64,000 bases of DNA from Micromonospora thermarum (GCF_012034245.1 NZ_JAATEO010000007.1:124001-188000); one strand, 5' to 3'. Counted from the stretch's first letter, positions 1-8,676 are shown. Numbers and translations: made by a program. Notes: generated from the sequence alone by a model not told the origin.

Positions 1-1
1 G

Positions 2-829
2 GTGCTCCACCGCCTCGGCGCGTCACCGGCACCCACACCCGGGTCCGGCCCGTCGACCACCGAGCCGGCCGTCCCGTCACCCGCCACCGCGGGCTCCGGC
101 ACCTCCGCCGCGCCCAGCCCGACCGGCGCTTCCGCCGCGCCACGCGGACCCGGCTCGTCGGCGGCCGCGTCGGAGTGTTCCTCCCTGGCGGCGATGACCG
201 GGCCGGACTGGATGGCGGCCCTGCCGTGGTCGCCCTCCGGCGCCACGCCATCCGTGCCGGTGGACCGCCGCCCGCCGTCCGAGGTCCACGAGTTCCGCCG
301 CGACGGCGACGTGTGGCGGCTGGCCTACGGCGGCGTGGTGGCGCACCTGCCGGACGCCAAGGGGCTCCAGGACCTGCACCTGCTGCTGAGCCGTCCCGGT
401 GTGGACGTCCCCGCGGTCGAGTTGCTCGACCCGGCTGCCGGTCCCGACCTGGTCGCCGCGCACCGGCTCGGCGCCGACCCGGTCCTCGACGACGAGGCGA
501 AGGCCCGCTACCGGCGCCACCTGGAGCGGCTCGACGACGAGATCGACCGGGCCGCCGCCCGTGGCGACGACCGGAAGGTGGCCGCTCTCGACGCGGAGCG
601 GGCGGCCCTCCTCGACGAGTTGCGCGCGGCGGCCGGTCTGGCGGGGCGTACCCGGCGGCTCGGCGACCAGGCCGAACGTGCGCGCAAGGCGGTGACCGCC
701 CGCATCCGCGACACGCTCCGCCGGCTCGACGACCGGCATCCGGCCCTCGCGGCCCACCTCCGCGAGACGGTCTCCACCGGCGGCTCCTGCCGCTACCTCC
801 CGCCCGACCCCCCGCACTGGCGCCTGTAA
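2..829 (+). CDS. C-terminal part of a large AAA/BTAD- or LuxR-type signalling ATPase (5' end outside window)
   Basis: The frame is already open at the left edge, so only about 275 C-terminal residues are visible. Residues 1-90 are a Pro/Ser/Ala-rich linker. From VHEFRRDGDVWRLAYGG (about residue 95) to the end the protein matches the module found at the C-terminus of big actinobacterial signalling ATPases: a small beta-rich segment, then a long charged helical tail (RYRRHLERLDDEIDRA, later AERARKAVTARI and HPALAAHL) that probably forms a coiled coil. The catalytic and DNA-binding parts would lie upstream. The module is recognised from family memory only; the exact architecture cannot be told from this window. 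It ends convergently with the ABC permease, with a strong hairpin between. Confidence 0.6.
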   Translation: MLHRLGASPAPTPGSGPSTTEPAVPSPATAGSGTSAAPSPTGASAAPRGPGSSAAASECSSLAAMTGPDWMAALPWSPSGATPSVPVDRRPPSEVHEFRRDGDVWRLAYGGVVAHLPDAKGLQDLHLLLSRPGVDVPAVELLDPAAGPDLVAAHRLGADPVLDDEAKARYRRHLERLDDEIDRAAARGDDRKVAALDAERAALLDELRAAAGLAGRTRRLGDQAERARKAVTARIRDTLRRLDDRHPALAAHLRETVSTGGSCRYLPPDPPHWRL

Positions 830-848
830 CACCCGTCAGCTCGCACGG

Positions 849-882
849 CGGTGCGGGCGCCGCCACGGCGGCGCCCGCACCG
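849..882. terminator. Bidirectional hairpin terminator
   Basis: Arms 849-862 (CGGTGCGGGCGCCG) and 869-882 are perfectly complementary over 14 bp, with two more inner GC pairs. It lies between two convergent stop codons (829 and 891). No T tract follows, as is usual in high-G+C actinomycetes. Confidence 0.75.
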
Positions 883-890
883 ACCTGCTG

Positions 891-1748
891 TCAGCGGCGG
901 TTGTAGCGGTGCATGGTCAGGGTGCCGAAGACGGCTACGAAGCCGGCGCTCCACAGCACCAGCCACATGGTGTTCGTCGCGTCCGGCGAGCCGGCCATCA
1001 CCCCGCGGACCGCGGCCACCAGGTGCGTGATCGGGTTGACCTTGACGAACGCCTGGAGCCAGCCGGGCATCGTGGCCGGCTCGACGAAGACGTTGCTGAG
1101 GAAGGTCAGCGGGAACAGCACCATCATGCTGACGCCCATCACCGACTTCTCGCTGCGCAGGACCAGGCCGAAGAAGGTCCAGACCCAGGAGAACGCGAAC
1201 GAGAAGACCACCAGCAGGCCGATTCCGGCGAGCACGCCGAGCAGGCCGCCGTCGGGGCGGAAGCCCAGGACGAGACCGACGCCGAGGATCACCACGGCGG
1301 CGATGACGTAGCGCAGCACGTCGCCGAAGATCATTCCGACCAGGGCGGCGGGACGCCACACCGGGAGCGTACGGATGCGGTCGAAGACGCCCTTCTCGAT
1401 GTCGTTGTTGAGGCCGAGACCCGTGTACATGGTGATCATGACGACGCTGGTCACCATGATGCCGGGCAGGAAGAACTGCAGGTAGGCACGCGGGCTGTCG
1501 GCGAGGGCACCGCCGAACAGGTACGTGAACATCAGCACCATGATGATCGGGAACGCGGTCACGTCGAACAGCTGCTCGGGGACGTGCTTGATCTTCAGCA
1601 GCGCTCGCCACCCGAACGTGAGCGACGCGGACAGCGCGCTCGGCCTCGGCAGTCGTTCCCCGGGCGCGAGGACCGTGGCCAGCGCCTCGGTCGACGGGAC
1701 GTAGACGGACGGGGCACGCCCGGTCGTCGTGGTCGCGGTGTCGCTCAT
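891..1748 (-). CDS. ABC-2 type transporter permease (DrrB-like)
   Basis: Integral membrane subunit of a two-component ABC exporter, 285 residues. After a 40-residue cytoplasmic N-terminus there are about six hydrophobic segments, including the stretch beginning [18 protein letters not shown] and the ABC-2 signature region around [17 protein letters not shown]; the [18 protein letters not shown] motif near the end is typical of the daunorubicin-resistance permease family. The ATG at 1748 overlaps the stop of the ATPase gene by 4 bp (ATGA), so the two subunits are translationally coupled. The family exports hydrophobic drugs, lipids or polyketides; the substrate here cannot be read from sequence. 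It is the last gene of a three-gene operon that starts with an FMN reductase. Confidence 0.9.
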   Translation of the reverse strand: MSDTATTTTGRAPSVYVPSTEALATVLAPGERLPRPSALSASLTFGWRALLKIKHVPEQLFDVTAFPIIMVLMFTYLFGGALADSPRAYLQFFLPGIMVTSVVMITMYTGLGLNNDIEKGVFDRIRTLPVWRPAALVGMIFGDVLRYVIAAVVILGVGLVLGFRPDGGLLGVLAGIGLLVVFSFAFSWVWTFFGLVLRSEKSVMGVSMMVLFPLTFLSNVFVEPATMPGWLQAFVKVNPITHLVAAVRGVMAGSPDATNTMWLVLWSAGFVAVFGTLTMHRYNRR

Positions 1749-2758
1749 CGGGCTGCCTCCAGCTGCTCGTCGCGCTCGTCGGTCGGGGTCGCGGGATGGT
1801 CGGTCAGGGCCAGGAAGACCTCGTCCAGGCTCGGCTGGCCGAGGGAGAAGTCGTCGACGACGATGCCGGCGCGGGCCAGGTCGGCCAGGGCGCGGGCGGC
1901 CTGCTCGCTCGCCGCCAGGTCGGAGCCCTCGCCGCCGACCCGGGCGGTCAGCGCGACCGGGTCCGGTTCGAGCTGGACCGGGACACCGAGCGCGGCGTGC
2001 AGCACCTTCTCGGCCTCGGGCCGCTGCCCGGCGTCGCGCAGGCGCAGGTGGACGGTGCCGGACCCGACGGACGACTTCAGCTCGCCCGGGGTGCCCTCCG
2101 CGATCACCCGGCCGTGGTCGACCACCGCGATGCGGCCGGCGAGCTGGTCGGCCTCGTCCAGGTACTGGGTCGTCAGCAGCACGGTGGTCCCGTGCGCCAC
2201 GACCGCCCGGACGATCTCCCACACCTGGTTGCGGCTGCGCGGGTCGAGACCGGTCGTCGGCTCGTCGAGGAAGAGCAGGTCCGGCGTGTTGAGGATGCTG
2301 GCCGCGATGTCGAGGCGCCGGCGCATGCCGCCGGAGTACTTCTTCACCTGCCGGCCCGCGGCGTCGGTCAGCCCGAACGCGGCCAGCAGGCTCTCCGCCC
2401 GCTCGCGGGCGGCCGGCTTGCGCAGCCCGAGCAGGCGGCCCAGGAGCACCAGGTTCTCCATGCCGGTCAGGTCCTCGTCGACCGAGGCGTACTGGCCGGT
2501 GAGGCTGACCCGGGAGCGGACGGCGTCTGCCTCGGTGACCACGTCGTGGCCGAACACACGGGCCCGACCACCGTCGGGACGCAGCAGCGTCGCCAGCACC
2601 TTGACGGCGGTGGTCTTGCCCGCGCCGTTCGGGCCGAGCAGGCCGTAGACGGTGCCCGCCGGGACCCGCAGGTCGAGGCCGTCGAGCGCCCGGGTCGACC
2701 CGAACGCCTTGCGGAGGCCCTCGGCCTCCACGGCCGGGCCGGTGGTGCGCGTACTCAT
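1745..2758 (-). CDS. ABC transporter ATP-binding protein (DrrA-like)
   Basis: 337-residue ATPase that powers the adjacent permease. Walker A is GPNGAGKTT (42-50), followed by the signature [14 protein letters not shown] and Walker [13 protein letters not shown]; the long C-terminal extension (about residues 220-337, ending in a [12 protein letters not shown] motif) is characteristic of the daunorubicin/multidrug DrrA subfamily. A purine-rich stretch (GAGAGG) sits about 8 bases before the ATG. The preceding FMN reductase gene ends only 24 bp upstream, so the three genes are probably one transcript. Export of a xenobiotic or endogenous metabolite is likely; specificity is unknown. Confidence 0.93.
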   Translation of the reverse strand: MSTRTTGPAVEAEGLRKAFGSTRALDGLDLRVPAGTVYGLLGPNGAGKTTAVKVLATLLRPDGGRARVFGHDVVTEADAVRSRVSLTGQYASVDEDLTGMENLVLLGRLLGLRKPAARERAESLLAAFGLTDAAGRQVKKYSGGMRRRLDIAASILNTPDLLFLDEPTTGLDPRSRNQVWEIVRAVVAHGTTVLLTTQYLDEADQLAGRIAVVDHGRVIAEGTPGELKSSVGSGTVHLRLRDAGQRPEAEKVLHAALGVPVQLEPDPVALTARVGGEGSDLAASEQAARALADLARAGIVVDDFSLGQPSLDEVFLALTDHPATPTDERDEQLEAAR

Positions 2759-2782
2759 GATCTCTACCTCTCTTCGGGGAAC

Positions 2783-3337
2783 TCAGGAGACGTACGGGCG
2801 GGCCGCTCGGGCGTCCCGCAGCGCGAGGCCCCACCAGGCGAGCTGGTCGAGCAGGACCGCGACGTCCCGGCTCAGCCGGTCCTCGGCGAGCGGGGTGAGC
2901 CCGCCGCAGAGCAGGTCGACGCCGACGACGTCCCGGACGGTCATGGCGTGCAGCGCGGTGAAGACCGTGCGGAGCTGGTCGACCGCGTGCAGGCCCAGGG
3001 AACCGCACCCGTACGACACGAAACCGACGGCCTTCGCCTGCCACTCGTCGTACGCGTAGTCGATCGCCTGTTTCAACGACGCCGGGAAGCTGTGGTTGTA
3101 CTCGGGGGTGACCACGGCGAACGCCTCCGCGCGGCCCACGTCGCCGGTGAAGGACCGCATCGCCGGTGTCGCCTCGGCGGGCCAGGTGGCCGGGAAGTCG
3201 TAGTCGGCGAGGTCGAGGACGGACACCGTGAGCTGGGCGCGCCGCCGTGCCTGCGCGACGAACCAGCGCGCGACCTCCTCGCCGGCCCGCCCCTCCCGGG
3301 TGCTGCCGATGATCACGGTGAGTCGCAGCGGCGTCAT
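2783..3337 (-). CDS. NADPH-dependent FMN reductase
   Basis: 184-residue flavodoxin-fold protein of the NAD(P)H-dependent FMN/quinone reductase family. The phosphate-binding loop GSTREGRAGEE lies near residue 11, and VVTPEYNHSFPASLKQAIDY is the conserved flavin/active-site segment. The start was chosen at the ATG at 3337 because a near-perfect ribosome binding site (GAGGAGGTGA) precedes it; the frame is open further upstream but has no such site. It is the first gene of an operon with the ABC exporter subunits, which hints that the reductase modifies or detoxifies a compound handled by the pump (inference). A 29-bp palindrome lies 34-62 bp upstream. Confidence 0.9.
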   Translation of the reverse strand: MTPLRLTVIIGSTREGRAGEEVARWFVAQARRRAQLTVSVLDLADYDFPATWPAEATPAMRSFTGDVGRAEAFAVVTPEYNHSFPASLKQAIDYAYDEWQAKAVGFVSYGCGSLGLHAVDQLRTVFTALHAMTVRDVVGVDLLCGGLTPLAEDRLSRDVAVLLDQLAWWGLALRDARAARPYVS

Positions 3338-3370
3338 GCCTTCACCTCCTCTTACCAGGAGGGCGCGAGA

Positions 3371-3399
3371 CGGTCCGCCAGATCCGATCTGGCGGACCG
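3371..3399. promoter_or_regulatory. Perfect 29-bp palindrome, likely operator
   Basis: Arms of 14 bp (CGGTCCGCCAGATC at 3371-3384 and its exact complement at 3386-3399) flank a single central C. It lies in the divergent promoter region between the FMN reductase/ABC operon and the acetyltransferase gene. Symmetry and spacing suit a dimeric TetR- or MarR-type repressor, but no regulator gene adjoins it. Confidence 0.6.
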
Positions 3400-3431
3400 G
3401 ATTCGTCGGTGGCGGGTGGTCCACTGGACGC

Positions 3432-3929
3432 GTGAGCGACATGCGCATCATCCCCTGGCAGACGGACGACCTCGACCTGCTGCGGCAGCTGAACGCCCCG
3501 GAGATCCGCCGGCACACCGGCGGGCCGGAGACCGACGAGCAGGTGGTGGCCCGCAACGCACGGTACGCGGGGTTCGGCGCCACCGGCGGCGGCTGCATGT
3601 ACACGATCGCGCTGCCCGACGGGACGAAGGTCGGCAGCGTGGGGTACTGGGAACGCGAATGGCGCGGCGAGCAGGTCTACGAGATGGGGTGGGCGGTGCT
3701 GTCCGCGTACCGGGGGAGGGGGCTCGCCTCGGCCGCGGTGCGCGCGGTGCTCGACGTGGCCCGCGCCCGGCGGACCCGGCGGCACGCGCACGCCTACCCG
3801 TCGGTGGACAACCCGGCGTCCAACGCGGTGTGCCGGCGGGCCGGGTTCGTGCTGCTCGGGGCGACGGACTTCGAGTACCCGCCGGGCCACACCATGCGCG
3901 TCAACGACTGGCGGGCCGACCTGAGCTAG
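3432..3929 (+). CDS. GNAT family N-acetyltransferase
   Basis: 165 residues with the GNAT fold. The acetyl-CoA pyrophosphate loop (motif A) is YRGRGLASAAVRAVL, and SVDNPASNAVCRRAGF is the typical motif B. It would transfer an acetyl group to an amine of a small molecule or protein terminus; the substrate is not predictable. Either the GTG at 3432 or the ATG at 3441 could be the start; neither has a strong ribosome binding site. It is divergent from the FMN reductase operon and shares with it the palindrome at 3371-3399. Its 3' end overlaps by 29 bp the end of the frameshifted gene on the other strand. Confidence 0.85.
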   Translation: MSDMRIIPWQTDDLDLLRQLNAPEIRRHTGGPETDEQVVARNARYAGFGATGGGCMYTIALPDGTKVGSVGYWEREWRGEQVYEMGWAVLSAYRGRGLASAAVRAVLDVARARRTRRHAHAYPSVDNPASNAVCRRAGFVLLGATDFEYPPGHTMRVNDWRADLS

Positions 3930-4546
3930 TGCGGTGGGTGTCGAGGCGGGCGCGCGCCGCCTCGATCAGCGCCTCCGGGTCGTCGGCGTGGAAGCGGAGC
4001 TCGGTGACGGCGAGGCCGCGGGACTCGCGCACGGGCACCTCGATCGGCTCGCGGAGCAGCACGTCGACGCTCGTCTGGCTGGCCATGCCGAGGCTCACCG
4101 TCACGTCGTCGCCGTCGCGCTCGACCTGGCTGCCCCTCCGGCGGCATGGAGCGCCGGTTGACCCGGACGGTCTCGATCGAGGCCCACGGGATCGTGAGGT
4201 CCAGCGTGACGCTCTGGCGCACCCGCAGGCCGGCGTCCCCGACGACGTGCGGGTGCACCTTGTTGCTGGCCAGCAGGCCGAACATCCAGAGCAGGCCGTA
4301 GATGCCCAGGCCGAGCGCGACCTTCCGGACGGTCTCCCAGGGCAGCATCAGCTCGAAGATCGGGATCTCGACCGCCGAGAGGATGATGAAGATCCACATC
4401 AGGGTCGTCACGGCGCCCACGTAGCTGAACGTCTGGTCGCCGGCGCCCAGCTTCTCCGGCCGACGGAAGACCCACCGGTAGAGGCTGCGCCACACGCCGA
4501 TCTCGTAGCGGATGACGAAGCGCAGCAGCCGCAGCGTGGCGGTCAT
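3901..4546 (-). pseudogene. Two-TM membrane protein with C-terminal PH-like domain, interrupted by a frameshift
   Basis: The N-terminal frame starts at the ATG at 4546 (MTATLRLLRFVIRYEIG, good GAGGAGG site) and encodes two membrane segments (about residues 46-62 and 75-92), then a domain beginning VHPHVVGDAGLRVRQS. After NRRSMPPEG the frame is lost, while the next frame continues sensibly with SQVERDGDDVTVSLGMASQTS to a stop at 3901. Removing one G from the GGGG run (C4133-4136 on the plus strand) restores a single protein of about 214 residues. The base could be a real mutation or a sequencing error. Translation is coupled (ATGA) to the 31-residue ORF upstream. Function unknown; I do not recognise a named family with certainty. 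Confidence 0.7.
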
Positions 4547-4638
4547 CGGTGGTCCTCCTCGCGGATGTCGTGGGAGAGGCCCTGCTCGCGCAGCCGACCG
4601 AGGACGTGGTCGAGCCCGGCCGTCCGGATGTCCGACAC
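4543..4638 (-). CDS. 31-residue ORF translationally coupled to the membrane protein
   Basis: A GTG at 4638 opens a 31-codon frame beginning VSDIRTAGLDHVLGRLRE and ending in EEDHR; its TGA overlaps the ATG of the downstream gene (ATGA, 4543-4546). A strong site (GAGGGGAGGTAA) precedes it and lies inside the 3' arm of the 49-bp palindrome. The peptide is amphipathic and charged and matches no family I know. It could be a small protein or a leader peptide whose translation controls the next gene. Supported by the ribosome binding site and the overlap, not by homology. Confidence 0.45.
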   Translation of the reverse strand: MSDIRTAGLDHVLGRLREQGLSHDIREEDHR

Positions 4639-4687
4639 ACTTACCTCCCCTCATAGTGAGCGTGCCTCACTATGAGGGGAGGTAAGT
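4639..4687. promoter_or_regulatory. Perfect 22-bp inverted repeat over a ribosome binding site
   Basis: Arms 4639-4660 and 4666-4687 are exactly complementary over 22 bp with a 5-base centre CGTGC; the core reads TCATAGTGAG ... CTCACTATGA. It sits 30 bp after the aldo/keto reductase stop and covers the Shine-Dalgarno of the 31-residue ORF. It could be an operator (PadR-like spacing), an RNA hairpin that hides the ribosome binding site, or a terminator; no T tract is present. Confidence 0.65.
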
Positions 4688-4717
4688 AAGCGGTCGCGCC
4701 GGCCGCCGGAAGGCAGG

Positions 4718-5569
4718 TCAGGCCGGCACGTAGTCGAACGTGTCCGGGTTGGGGCCCTGCCGGCCCGCCTCGCCCTGGTCGAGCGCGGTGAGCCGCTCCA
4801 TCGTCGCGTCGTCCAGCTCGAAGTCGAAGATCCGGAAGTTCTCCTCGATCCGCGAGGGTGTGGTCGACTTCGGGAAGACGACGTCGCCGCGCTGCACGTG
4901 CCAGCGCAGCACGACCTGCGCCGGCGTACGGCCCGCCTGCTCGGCGATGTCGATCACGGTCGGGTCGTCGAGCACCTTCCCCTGCGCGATCGGCGACCAC
5001 GCCTCGGTCACGATGTCGCGCCCGTGGTCGTACGCGCGCACCTCCTCGTTGCCGAAGTACGGGTGCACCTCGACCTGGTTCACCGCCGGCACCGTGCCGG
5101 ACTCGGCGGCGAGCCGCTCCAGGTGTGCGACCTGGAAGTTCGACACCCCGATCGAGCGGGCCCGGCCGTCGCGCCGGAACTCCTCCAGCGTCCTCCACGT
5201 CGACACGAAATCGCCGCCGTAAAGGGTGGGCAGCGGCCAGTGGATGAGGAAGAGGTCGATGTAGTCCATCTTCAGGGCGTCGAGCGTGGAGTCGAAGGCC
5301 CGCCGGGCGTCGTCCCTCCGGTGGAAGCCGTTGTTGAGCTTGCTCGTGATGAAGACCTCCCGGCGGTCCAGCCCCGACTCGCGGACCGCCTGACCCACCT
5401 CGGCCTCGTTGCCGTACATCTCGGCGGTGTCGATGTGCCGGTAGCCGACATCCAGGGCGGTGCGCACCGCCTGCACGGTGTCCTTCGGGGCGATCTGGAA
5501 AACCCCGAAGCCGAGCTGCGGGATGCTGTTGCCGTCGTTCAGGCTGATGTTCGGGATCGTGTAGGCCAT
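4718..5569 (-). CDS. Aldo/keto reductase
   Basis: 283-residue (beta/alpha)8 NADPH-dependent oxidoreductase that reduces aldehydes or ketones. The catalytic tetrad is complete: Asp47 (in RHIDTAEMYGNE), Tyr52, Lys77 (ITSKLNN) and His110 (FLIHWP). The C-terminal cofactor site FPKSTTPSRIEENFRIFDF is also intact. The ATG at 5569 begins the conserved N-terminus (MAYTIPNISLNDG). Closest in style to the AKR5 (2,5-diketo-gluconate reductase-like) group; the physiological substrate is unknown. A second AKR of the same type lies at 25935-26720. Confidence 0.93.
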   Translation of the reverse strand: MAYTIPNISLNDGNSIPQLGFGVFQIAPKDTVQAVRTALDVGYRHIDTAEMYGNEAEVGQAVRESGLDRREVFITSKLNNGFHRRDDARRAFDSTLDALKMDYIDLFLIHWPLPTLYGGDFVSTWRTLEEFRRDGRARSIGVSNFQVAHLERLAAESGTVPAVNQVEVHPYFGNEEVRAYDHGRDIVTEAWSPIAQGKVLDDPTVIDIAEQAGRTPAQVVLRWHVQRGDVVFPKSTTPSRIEENFRIFDFELDDATMERLTALDQGEAGRQGPNPDTFDYVPA

Positions 5570-5633
5570 TCGCGCCGCATACCCGCTGAACGTGCCCGGC
5601 TCACCGGACCGGGTCGGAGACCCGCGCAACAAT

Positions 5634-6470
5634 TCAGCCGGTCAGGTCGGCCGGCACCAGGTGCCGGACGAGGTCCTCGTCGGGCCGGTAGCCGCTCGCG
5701 CTGTGGATCCACTCGCCGGGGATGCCCGGCTTGTAGAAGCGCACCCAGTCCACATCCGCCTTCAGGTTCGGTGCGGGCTCGGACGACGTCCAACTGGTGT
5801 AGGCGTTCACGCCCCACTGGAGACGGGCGGGCAGGTCGGCGCGGTCGTAGCGGGCGCCCACCCGCCAGCTCTGGCCGGGCAGCCGGTAGAGGCTCACCAC
5901 CGCGCCGCCGATCCGGGCGAGCGCCAGGTCCACCCAGCCGGCCGCTCCCGGCAGCAGCCCCAACCGGGACTGGCCGTTGCGCGTCGTCTTGACCTCCAAC
6001 TGCGGCTGGCCGCCGACGCCGGTCCCGGTGGTGATGAACACCCAGTCGTTGCGGTCCGCGCCGGGCACCCGGAGCATCGGGCCCGCCAGCGAGTACGGCT
6101 TGCCCGGCACGTCGGAACCGCGGCCGGCGGCACGGACCCGCGTCACCATCAGCACGTCCCCGTCGCGCTCCTGGAACAGGTACGGGGCGCGCAACTGCTC
6201 GAACCACGCGCTGACCTTCGGCTCGACGTGCAGCGCTCCGGCCTGCGTACGCCCGACGTCGTGGGTCACCAGGTCGTTCCGGCCGCCCTCCACCTCGTGC
6301 AGCCAGCGCCAGCCGGCGAGACCGGGACCGTCGAACTCGGTGCCGTCCAGTTTGGCCGGTGCGCTGACGGCGGGTGGCGCGGCGGCCTGCGGCGCGGCGG
6401 CGGTGCTCGTCCCGCAGGCGCTGAGCAGCAGCGCCACGCAGGCGGCACCGGTGGCGAGTCGTGGCGACAC
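5634..6470 (-). CDS. Secreted lipoprotein, concanavalin-like beta-sandwich
   Basis: 278 residues. The N-terminus has a lipoprotein signal with lipobox LSAC (Cys19), then an Ala/Pro-rich spacer and a domain of about 220 residues beginning KLDGTEFDGPGLAGWRWLHE. The pattern (GPMLRVPGADRNDWVFITTG, SLYRLPGQSWRVGARYDR, VDWVRFYKPG) resembles DUF1349/laminarinase-like beta-sandwich domains that bind or cleave carbohydrates, but I see no catalytic motif. The GTG at 6470 is preceded by GGGAG. Probably anchored on the outer face of the membrane. Upstream is the DUF1697 gene on the same strand, 83 bp away. Confidence 0.7.
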   Translation of the reverse strand: MSPRLATGAACVALLLSACGTSTAAAPQAAAPPAVSAPAKLDGTEFDGPGLAGWRWLHEVEGGRNDLVTHDVGRTQAGALHVEPKVSAWFEQLRAPYLFQERDGDVLMVTRVRAAGRGSDVPGKPYSLAGPMLRVPGADRNDWVFITTGTGVGGQPQLEVKTTRNGQSRLGLLPGAAGWVDLALARIGGAVVSLYRLPGQSWRVGARYDRADLPARLQWGVNAYTSWTSSEPAPNLKADVDWVRFYKPGIPGEWIHSASGYRPDEDLVRHLVPADLTG

Positions 6471-6553
6471 GGAGGCTCCCTTCGTCGGTCGAGAAGGGAA
6501 CGCCCTGGGCCGCCGGCGTGGTTCACCGCCGGCCGTCGCCCGTGGCCGAACCG

Positions 6554-7090
6554 TTACGCCGCCAGCTCCGCGAGCGTGCGCACCGACCGCCAGTTCCGGG
6601 TGGTCGCCACGACGCCGAGCTTCTTCTCCAGGTACGTGTTGGTGAACTTCGACCGGCCGTAGCCGCCGTCCGGGAAGTGCAGGAACGCCTCCCGCCCGGT
6701 GACCGTGAACGCCACGTTCTCGCCGCCCGGCACGGTGAGCCCGGCCACCGCCGAAGGCTCCGGCGCGGTGGCGAAGAAGGACACCAGCAGTCGGGTCGGG
6801 TCGTCCTCCCGGTCGGCGTACGGGTTGCCACCGGCCACCGCCGCCATCTCCCGGCCACTGCGGACCAGCACCGGCACGGTGAGCCTTAACTCGTCGGCGA
6901 GCGCCCGCTCGATGCCGCGAGCGAGGGCGTCGGCGTCGCGGACGCTGCTGCCGAAGACCACGTTGCCGCTCTGGAGGTGGGTCTTCACGTCCTCGTGGCC
7001 GAGGTCGGTGACGAGGCGGCGCAGATCCGCCATCGCGAGGCGGACGCCGCCGACGTTGACCCCGCGCAGCAGGCCCACCCAACGGGTCAT
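6554..7090 (-). CDS. DUF1697 domain protein
   Basis: 178 residues, complete. The N-terminus TRWVGLLRGVNVGG, then LQSGNVVF and the C-terminal GGYGRSKFTN and TTRNWRSVRTL segments define the DUF1697 family, small cytoplasmic proteins of unknown function found widely in bacteria. The ATG at 7090 is preceded by a purine-rich GGAGGGAGG element. No catalytic role is established. It lies between a lipoprotein gene and an amino-acid permease, all on the minus strand but with separate promoters likely. Confidence 0.88.
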   Translation of the reverse strand: MTRWVGLLRGVNVGGVRLAMADLRRLVTDLGHEDVKTHLQSGNVVFGSSVRDADALARGIERALADELRLTVPVLVRSGREMAAVAGGNPYADREDDPTRLLVSFFATAPEPSAVAGLTVPGGENVAFTVTGREAFLHFPDGGYGRSKFTNTYLEKKLGVVATTRNWRSVRTLAELAA

Positions 7091-7200
7091 CGGCACCGCC
7101 TCCCTCCGCTCGCGAGGCAGCCTAACGCCGGCCCCCGACAGCCACCCCCGCCCGCTGACGGCGCGGCCGGCGGCTGTGCCGGGTGCCCTGCCGCCGACGC

Positions 7201-8634
7201 CTACCTGCCCGGGCCGGACGACTCGTCCCGGCCGGCGAGCTTCGAACGGCGGTAGCCGTAGAAGGCGTAGATCAGGGCGCCGAGCACGAACCACACCGCG
7301 AACCGCAGCCACGTCTCCGGAGCCAGGAAGGTGATCAGCCAGACCGAGAAGATCGCACCCAGCGCCGGGACCACCGGCATGCCCGGGAGGCGGAAGGTGC
7401 GCGGGGCCTCCGGGTGGCGGTAGCGCAGCACGATCACCGCGATGCAGACCACCACGAAGGCGAGCAGGATGCCGATGTTGGTCAGCTCGGCGGCCTCCCG
7501 GATCGGCAGGAAGCCGGCGAGCAGCGCCGACCCGACGCCGACGATCCAGGTGACCCGGCTCGGTACCCGGCGTACCGGGTGCAGCTTGGCGAACCAGGCC
7601 GGCAGCAGGCCGTCCCGGCTCATCGAGAACCACACCCGGGTGACGCCGAGCATGAAGGTGAACATCACCGTCAGGATGCCGATGATCGCGCCGACCGCGA
7701 TGATGCTGGCGAGCCCGGAGAGACCGACCGAGGCGAAGGCGGAGGAGAAGCCGCTCTCCGAGTCGATCTCGGTGTAGTTCTGCATGCCGGTCAGCACCAG
7801 GGTCGCCAGCACGTAGAGCACCATCGAGAGGGCGAGCGAGTAGATGATCGCCTTCGGTAGGTGGCGACGCGCGTCCCTCGACTCCTCGGCGGCGGTGCTC
7901 ATCGCGTCGTACCCGAAGACGGCGAAGAAGACGGTGGCCGCGCCGGTGATCGCCCCGCCGACACCGAACGGGAAGAACGGCGAGTAGTTCTCGGTCTTGA
8001 CGTAGAAGAAGCCGACCACGATGACCAGCAGCACGACCGCGACCTTGAGCCCGACGACGAACGTCTCGAACCGGGCGGCGGTCTTGATGCCCTGGTTGAG
8101 CAGGAACGCGATGAACAGGCAGAGGATCACCGCGAACAGGTCAATGACGTGACCGTCGCCGGTGCCCGGCGCGCCGAGCATCCAGGCGGGCAGTTCCAGA
8201 CCCAGCTCGCCGACGAGGAACGCGAAGTAGCCGGAGATGCCGATCGCCACCACGGCGACGATGGCCGTGTACTCCAGCAGCAGGTCCCAGCCGATGAACC
8301 AGCCCACCGCCTCGCCGAGCACCGCGTACCCGTACGTGTACGCCGAGCCGGCCTTCGGGATCATCCCGGCGAACTCGGCGTACGACAGGGCGGCCGCGGC
8401 GCTCGCCAGGCCGGCGATCAGGAACGAGATCAGCACGGCCGGGCCGGCGGTCTCCCTCGCCACCGCACCGGCCAGGGCGAAGATGCCCGCGCCGATGATG
8501 CCGCCCACGCCGATGGCGGTGAGCTGCCAGAGGCCGAGTGACCGCGAGAGCTGCTCCTCGCTGGTGTCGGCGATCTCCTCGACCGGCTTGCGACGGAAGA
8601 TGCCGCTGCCCGTGACGCGTCCCGCGGAGGTCAT
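7201..8634 (-). CDS. APC-family amino acid permease (cationic-type)
   Basis: 477 residues with 12 or more hydrophobic segments. The first helix carries the APC substrate motif GVGGIIGAGIFALAG, and GSAYTYGYAVLGE and FFAVFGYDAMSTAAEE are typical of the CAT/YfnA group that imports amino acids by proton coupling. The start is the ATG at 8634 (MTSAGRVTGSGIF) with a GGGGGACG site; the frame is open further upstream but lacks family sequence. The C-terminus (YRRSKLAGRDES) is cytoplasmic and short. It is divergent from the LuxR-domain ORF at 8677. Confidence 0.92.
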   Translation of the reverse strand: MTSAGRVTGSGIFRRKPVEEIADTSEEQLSRSLGLWQLTAIGVGGIIGAGIFALAGAVARETAGPAVLISFLIAGLASAAAALSYAEFAGMIPKAGSAYTYGYAVLGEAVGWFIGWDLLLEYTAIVAVVAIGISGYFAFLVGELGLELPAWMLGAPGTGDGHVIDLFAVILCLFIAFLLNQGIKTAARFETFVVGLKVAVVLLVIVVGFFYVKTENYSPFFPFGVGGAITGAATVFFAVFGYDAMSTAAEESRDARRHLPKAIIYSLALSMVLYVLATLVLTGMQNYTEIDSESGFSSAFASVGLSGLASIIAVGAIIGILTVMFTFMLGVTRVWFSMSRDGLLPAWFAKLHPVRRVPSRVTWIVGVGSALLAGFLPIREAAELTNIGILLAFVVVCIAVIVLRYRHPEAPRTFRLPGMPVVPALGAIFSVWLITFLAPETWLRFAVWFVLGALIYAFYGYRRSKLAGRDESSGPGR

Positions 8635-8676
8635 CGTCGTCCCCCTTCTCCGATCCCGTGGCGTGTACCAGATAGC

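Noticed and set aside
1796-4675. A 959-codon plus-strand open frame across the ABC operon
   Set aside because: Runs antisense to three clear genes; composition is that of a GC-rich shadow frame with no family motif and no internal start context.
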